Assembly: GCF_014841615.1 (NCBI RefSeq)
Contig: NZ_JACYUG010000005.1
Span: 116,009-180,008, forward strand
DNA length: 64,000 bases
Direction of reading: 5' to 3'
Source: Sphingomonas sp. CFBP 8760
GTDB taxonomy: Bacteria; Pseudomonadota; Alphaproteobacteria; Sphingomonadales; Sphingomonadaceae
Shown: piece after piece, positions 61,273 through 64,000 of the stretch
Layout: each line of letters begins with the position of its first letter
Position numbering within the stretch: position 1 is the stretch's first letter
Notes under the pieces: generated by a model
The model's input: only the letters and a program-made list of their open reading frames with translations
Told to the model about the DNA's origin: nothing
Databases searched by the model: none
Position numbers and translations under genes: made by a program

Positions 61273-61980
61273 CTATGCAGCAATGCCGGCTGCCGCATCA
61301 GCCACATCCGGGTCACGCAGCATATACCCACGCCCCCAGACGGTCTCGATGTAGTTCTCACCTCCGCATGCCAGGGTGAGCTTCTTGCGCAGTTTGCAGA
61401 TGAAGACGTCGATGATCTTGAGCTCGGGCTCGTCCATGCCGCCATAGAGGTGGTTGAGGAACATGTCCTTGGTGAGGGTCGTGCCCTTGCGCAGCGCCAG
61501 CAGTTCCAGCATCCCGTATTCCTTGCCGGTGAGGTGCACACGCGTGCCATCGACGTCGACCGTCTTGGCAGACAGGTTGACCAGCAGCTTGCCGATCCTG
61601 AGCACGGATTGCGCATGGCCCTTGGACCGGCGGATCACGGCATGGATGCGTGCGGTCAGTTCGTCGCGGTGAAACGGCTTGGTGATGTACTCGTCGGCGC
61701 CAAAGCCAAACGAGCGGATCTTGCTGTCGATGTCGCCAACCCCCGACAGGATCAACACCGGCGTTGCGATGCGCGCGGTGCGAAGCCTCTTGAGGACGTC
61801 ATAGCCATGCATATCCGGCAGGTTCAGATCGAGCAGGATGATGTCGTAATCGTATAGCTTGCCGAGGTCCAAACCCTCTTCGCCCAGATCGGTCTTGTCG
61901 ACGATGAAGCCCTCGGTGGTGAGGATCAGCTCGATGGCCTGCGCCGTCGTTGGCTCGTCTTCGATCAGCAGAATGCGCAT
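61273..61980 (-). CDS. ctrA: CtrA cell-cycle response regulator
   Basis: 235 residues. The receiver domain is [20 protein letters not shown], then [20 protein letters not shown] (phospho-Asp in LLDLN) and [12 protein letters not shown]. The OmpR-type winged helix has [40 protein letters not shown] and GRGYMLRDP. The receiver is almost residue-for-residue the alphaproteobacterial CtrA pattern. CtrA governs cell-cycle, motility and envelope genes. I chose the ATG at 61980 over a GTG two codons upstream. An inverted repeat (GTAACC...GGTTAAC, 62027-62045) upstream could be regulatory. It is not shown whether this is the only ctrA. Confidence 0.92.
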   Translation of the reverse strand: MRILLIEDEPTTAQAIELILTTEGFIVDKTDLGEEGLDLGKLYDYDIILLDLNLPDMHGYDVLKRLRTARIATPVLILSGVGDIDSKIRSFGFGADEYITKPFHRDELTARIHAVIRRSKGHAQSVLRIGKLLVNLSAKTVDVDGTRVHLTGKEYGMLELLALRKGTTLTKDMFLNHLYGGMDEPELKIIDVFICKLRKKLTLACGGENYIETVWGRGYMLRDPDVADAAAGIAA

Positions 61981-62202
61981 CGTCACATATCCCGGGAAGG
62001 CGCGATCTCGCCTACTGACGGCATTCGTAACCGGATAAGGTTAACAGACTGGTAGTGCTCGGTATTTCTGGCGCGAGCTATCGCCGGACACGTGGATAAT
62101 GGCAGCGCATTTGCGCGGGTCGTAGTCAGCGCCTCCGGGCAACTGAATGGGTGAGCCACGATGGGACGCGCAAAGGGGGTTGCAATGTTGGAGAATGTCT
62201 AG

Positions 62203-62217
62203 GAACATAAAGGGAAC
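62203..62217. promoter_or_regulatory. LexA/SOS box of the imuAB operon
   Basis: GAAC-ATAAAGG-GAAC is a perfect match to the alphaproteobacterial LexA operator GTTC-N7-GTTC read on the other strand. It ends 18 bp before the imuA start codon. LexA would therefore repress the mutasome genes until DNA damage. Confidence 0.88.
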
Positions 62218-62235
62218 GAATCGAGTATAGCCCCT

Positions 62236-62994
62236 ATGTCCGCCTTTGCTTCCCTAGCGCCCAGCATAGCGCAGCTGCGGACCATCGCCACGCCGGTGAC
62301 CGACTACCGCGTGATGCCGTTCGGTATCGAGGCGATCGACGGCCGGCTTGGGGCAGGGGGCTTGCGGGCAGGCGCTCTCCACGAGGCAACCGCGCGGACC
62401 GGATCGCTGGCCGACGACGCGGCCACGACGCTGTTCCTCGCCGGGATCGCGGCCCGTGAGGCGGCCGGTACCGGCGGTCCAGTGCTCTGGGTAAGCTGCC
62501 GATGTGACCTCTACGCACCCGGTCTCGCGCAAGCCGGCCTGCCGTCAGCCAGTGTCATCCACGCCCAGCCCCGTGACGATGCCGCGCTGCTGGCGGTGAT
62601 TGAGGATGCGGTGCGCGACGGCACGCCGGCCGCGATCGTCGCGGAGGCGAGCAAGGTATCGATGGTCGCCACCCGCCGCCTGCAGCTGGTCGCGGCCGAG
62701 GCGGACATGCCGGTGCTGCTGCTGCGTCGTCGGCGTGGCCTGAATGAAGACCCGTTTGCCGAGCCGTCCGCTGCGTGGACACGCTGGCGGATCGGTACCG
62801 CGTCGTCCGAGCGGCTGGATGTCGCGGGTGTGGGAAGAGGGAGATGGTTGGTTGAACTGGCACGGCAACGTGGCGGTGAAGGCTTTTCCCTGATCGTGGA
62901 GGGTAGCGATGAGACGGGTCGTCTCGCTGTTCCTGCCGGACTTGGCCATCGAGCGGCTGAGACGGTTGGAACCGCCCGCTTCGCGGCTGCCTGA
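62236..62994 (+). CDS. imuA: ImuA, RecA/SulA-like mutasome protein
   Basis: 252 residues: FGIEAIDGRLGAGGLRAGAL (RecA-like fold opening), VLWVSCRCDLYAPGLAQAG, a central helix pair, and VATRRLQLVAAEADMPVLLL. ImuA is the accessory RecA-like factor of the ImuA-ImuB-DnaE2 translesion system, which causes SOS-induced mutagenesis. It stands behind a LexA box and overlaps imuB by 86 bp. Confidence 0.9.
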   Translation: MSAFASLAPSIAQLRTIATPVTDYRVMPFGIEAIDGRLGAGGLRAGALHEATARTGSLADDAATTLFLAGIAAREAAGTGGPVLWVSCRCDLYAPGLAQAGLPSASVIHAQPRDDAALLAVIEDAVRDGTPAAIVAEASKVSMVATRRLQLVAAEADMPVLLLRRRRGLNEDPFAEPSAAWTRWRIGTASSERLDVAGVGRGRWLVELARQRGGEGFSLIVEGSDETGRLAVPAGLGHRAAETVGTARFAAA

Positions 62995-64000
62995 CCGGGT
63001 TGTCCTCCAGCTGCCGGTCGACGATGATCCGGGTGCCGGTTCGGTGCCGCGGGGCGGCGGATGGCGACCAGGTGCGCGGTGGGCACGCGAAAACGCGCCA
63101 TCACGCGGCGACATCGAGACGCAGATCGCCGCGCTGCCCGTTCACGCCCAGCCACCCATGCGCGAGCTTGGTCGACGCTCGGAAGCGGCCAGCCATCCCT
63201 ACAAGGCAAAACCGCCGGCAATGCGCCAAGTCGTAGCTGTCCTTGCGCCAATCGAGCATGCGCCGCTGGCGCTGGTCGGCAAGGTCGGCCGACGCGAGGA
63301 GGTGGTGGCCGCCTGCACCGGCGCCCAGGCGCTTGGCATCCACCGCGGCATGGCCGCCACCCACGCTCGCGCGCTGGTCTCCGATCTCGACTTCCGTCCG
63401 GCCCAACCCGAAGCCGACGCCGCGATGCTCGACCGGCTGGCGTTGCTCGCGGTCAGGCGCTGGTCGCCGATCGCGGCGGTAACCCCGGCAGATGGCCTCT
63501 GGATCGACCTCGCCGGTTGTGACCACCTCCACGGCGGGGAGGAGCGGTTCTGCCGGCGGTTGCTCGCCTTCTGCCGGCGTGCCGGCTTCACTGCGCGTCT
63601 CGCTGTCGCGGACACGGCCGGTGCCGCCCACGCTCTGGCTCGCTTCGGGCAAAGTGACCTCATCCGCGTCGAACCGCGAGGAACAGTGGACGCGATCGCA
63701 CCACTGCCGATTGCCGCACTGCGCCTGGCACCCGCCGCGTTGGCGGCAGCGCGCAAGTTCGGCTTCGAACGGGTCGCCGACCTGCTGCCGGTCGCGCGCG
63801 GGCCGCTTGCCCGCCGGCTTGGCCTCGCGGCGATCACCCGGCTCGATCAGGCGCTGGGAGGCGTCGCCGAGCCGATCACGCCGCGTGACGATCCAGAGGT
63901 GCCGATCGTCGAGCGCCGCCTGCTGGAGCCGATCGTCACCGCCGAGGCGATCGAGCAGGTCATCGCCGACCTGTTGGCGGACCTCGCCGAGCTGCTGCAG
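62909..64000 (+). CDS. imuB: ImuB, Y-family polymerase-like mutasome protein (runs off window)
   Basis: At least 364 residues are inside the window. VVSLFLPDLAIERLRRLEPP opens the protein, then a basic, less conserved stretch, then VVAVLAPIEHAPLALVGKVG, GIHRGMAATHARAL, LWIDLAGCDHLHGGEERFCR and FTARLAVADTAGAAHALARF, the pattern of an inactive Y-family polymerase with altered catalytic acids. ImuB links ImuA and the error-prone DnaE2 to the beta clamp. ATG at 62909 follows GGAGGG inside imuA. The dnaE2 gene would be expected next, beyond the window. Confidence 0.9.
   Translation, partial: MRRVVSLFLPDLAIERLRRLEPPASRLPDRVVLQLPVDDDPGAGSVPRGGGWRPGARWARENAPSRGDIETQIAALPVHAQPPMRELGRRSEAASHPYKAKPPAMRQVVAVLAPIEHAPLALVGKVGRREEVVAACTGAQALGIHRGMAATHARALVSDLDFRPAQPEADAAMLDRLALLAVRRWSPIAAVTPADGLWIDLAGCDHLHGGEERFCRRLLAFCRRAGFTARLAVADTAGAAHALARFGQSDLIRVEPRGTVDAIAPLPIAALRLAPAALAAARKFGFERVADLLPVARGPLARRLGLAAITRLDQALGGVAEPITPRDDPEVPIVERRLLEPIVTAEAIEQVIADLLADLAELLQ

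Noticed and set aside
1..64000. CRISPR arrays, rRNA and tRNA genes
   Set aside because: No regularly spaced direct repeats and no recognisable rRNA or tRNA sequence were seen on either strand by eye.

Overview
The window reads as a high-GC alphaproteobacterial chromosome, most likely a sphingomonad (Sphingomonas or a close relative). The evidence is a CtrA-type cell-cycle regulator, an imuA-imuB mutasome locus behind an alphaproteobacterial LexA box (GAAC-N7-GAAC), several TonB-dependent receptors, many GTG and TTG starts, and a dispersed intergenic repeat of about 60 bp that recurs across the window. No rRNA, tRNA or CRISPR array was seen.

Layout. 1-716: start of a TonB-dependent receptor gene (minus strand) behind a cobalamin riboswitch. 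817-2400: a frameshifted esterase gene truncated by an IS5/IS427-type element that carries a CTAG target duplication and a -1 frameshift transposase. 2478-7330: a metal block, with rodA, an arsenite-permease-like gene and an FTR1 iron permease/cytochrome c gene on the minus strand, diverging from an ArsR regulator across a palindromic operator, and followed by a decayed arsH tail. 7664-9398: a resolvase, a cupin-like protein, a SWIB protein and a small hypothetical. 9726-20255: a defence island holding a GHKL ATPase fused to a PD-(D/E)xK-like nuclease, a Hachiman pair (hamA, hamB), then a Lamassu-like trio of DUF4297/Cap4-type nuclease, SMC ATPase and a third protein with a HEPN-like RNxxxH motif and a C-terminal helix-turn-helix.

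21220-31204 is the most unusual part. A secreted e(P4)-type phosphatase gene is followed by a tightly coupled plus-strand run: minimal nucleotidyltransferase, SAICAR-synthetase (PurC)-like protein, AbrB-like protein, dNMP-kinase-like P-loop protein and zinc nucleoside-deaminase-like protein. Convergent to it is a two-gene minus-strand operon: a molybdenum hydroxylase large subunit and a small [2Fe-2S] subunit fused to a VioB-like ferritin domain. Together they look like a pathway that builds and oxidises a nucleotide-like or heteroaromatic small molecule. I know of no described system with this composition.

31678-61272 is a mosaic of accessory and household genes: a phytase-like esterase, PRC-barrel protein, HAD phosphatase, S41 peptidase, AraC regulator, DUF5710-HNH protein, diguanylate cyclase, a block of stress and envelope lipoproteins, an orphan HicB-like protein, a barstar-like protein, a YciE-like protein, a TonB receptor/PepSY iron-uptake operon, secreted hypotheticals, an Old Yellow Enzyme, a globin plus cytosolic chemotaxis-transducer pair, and an SDR reductase. 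The window closes with ctrA (61273) and the SOS-controlled imuA-imuB pair, the latter running off the edge.
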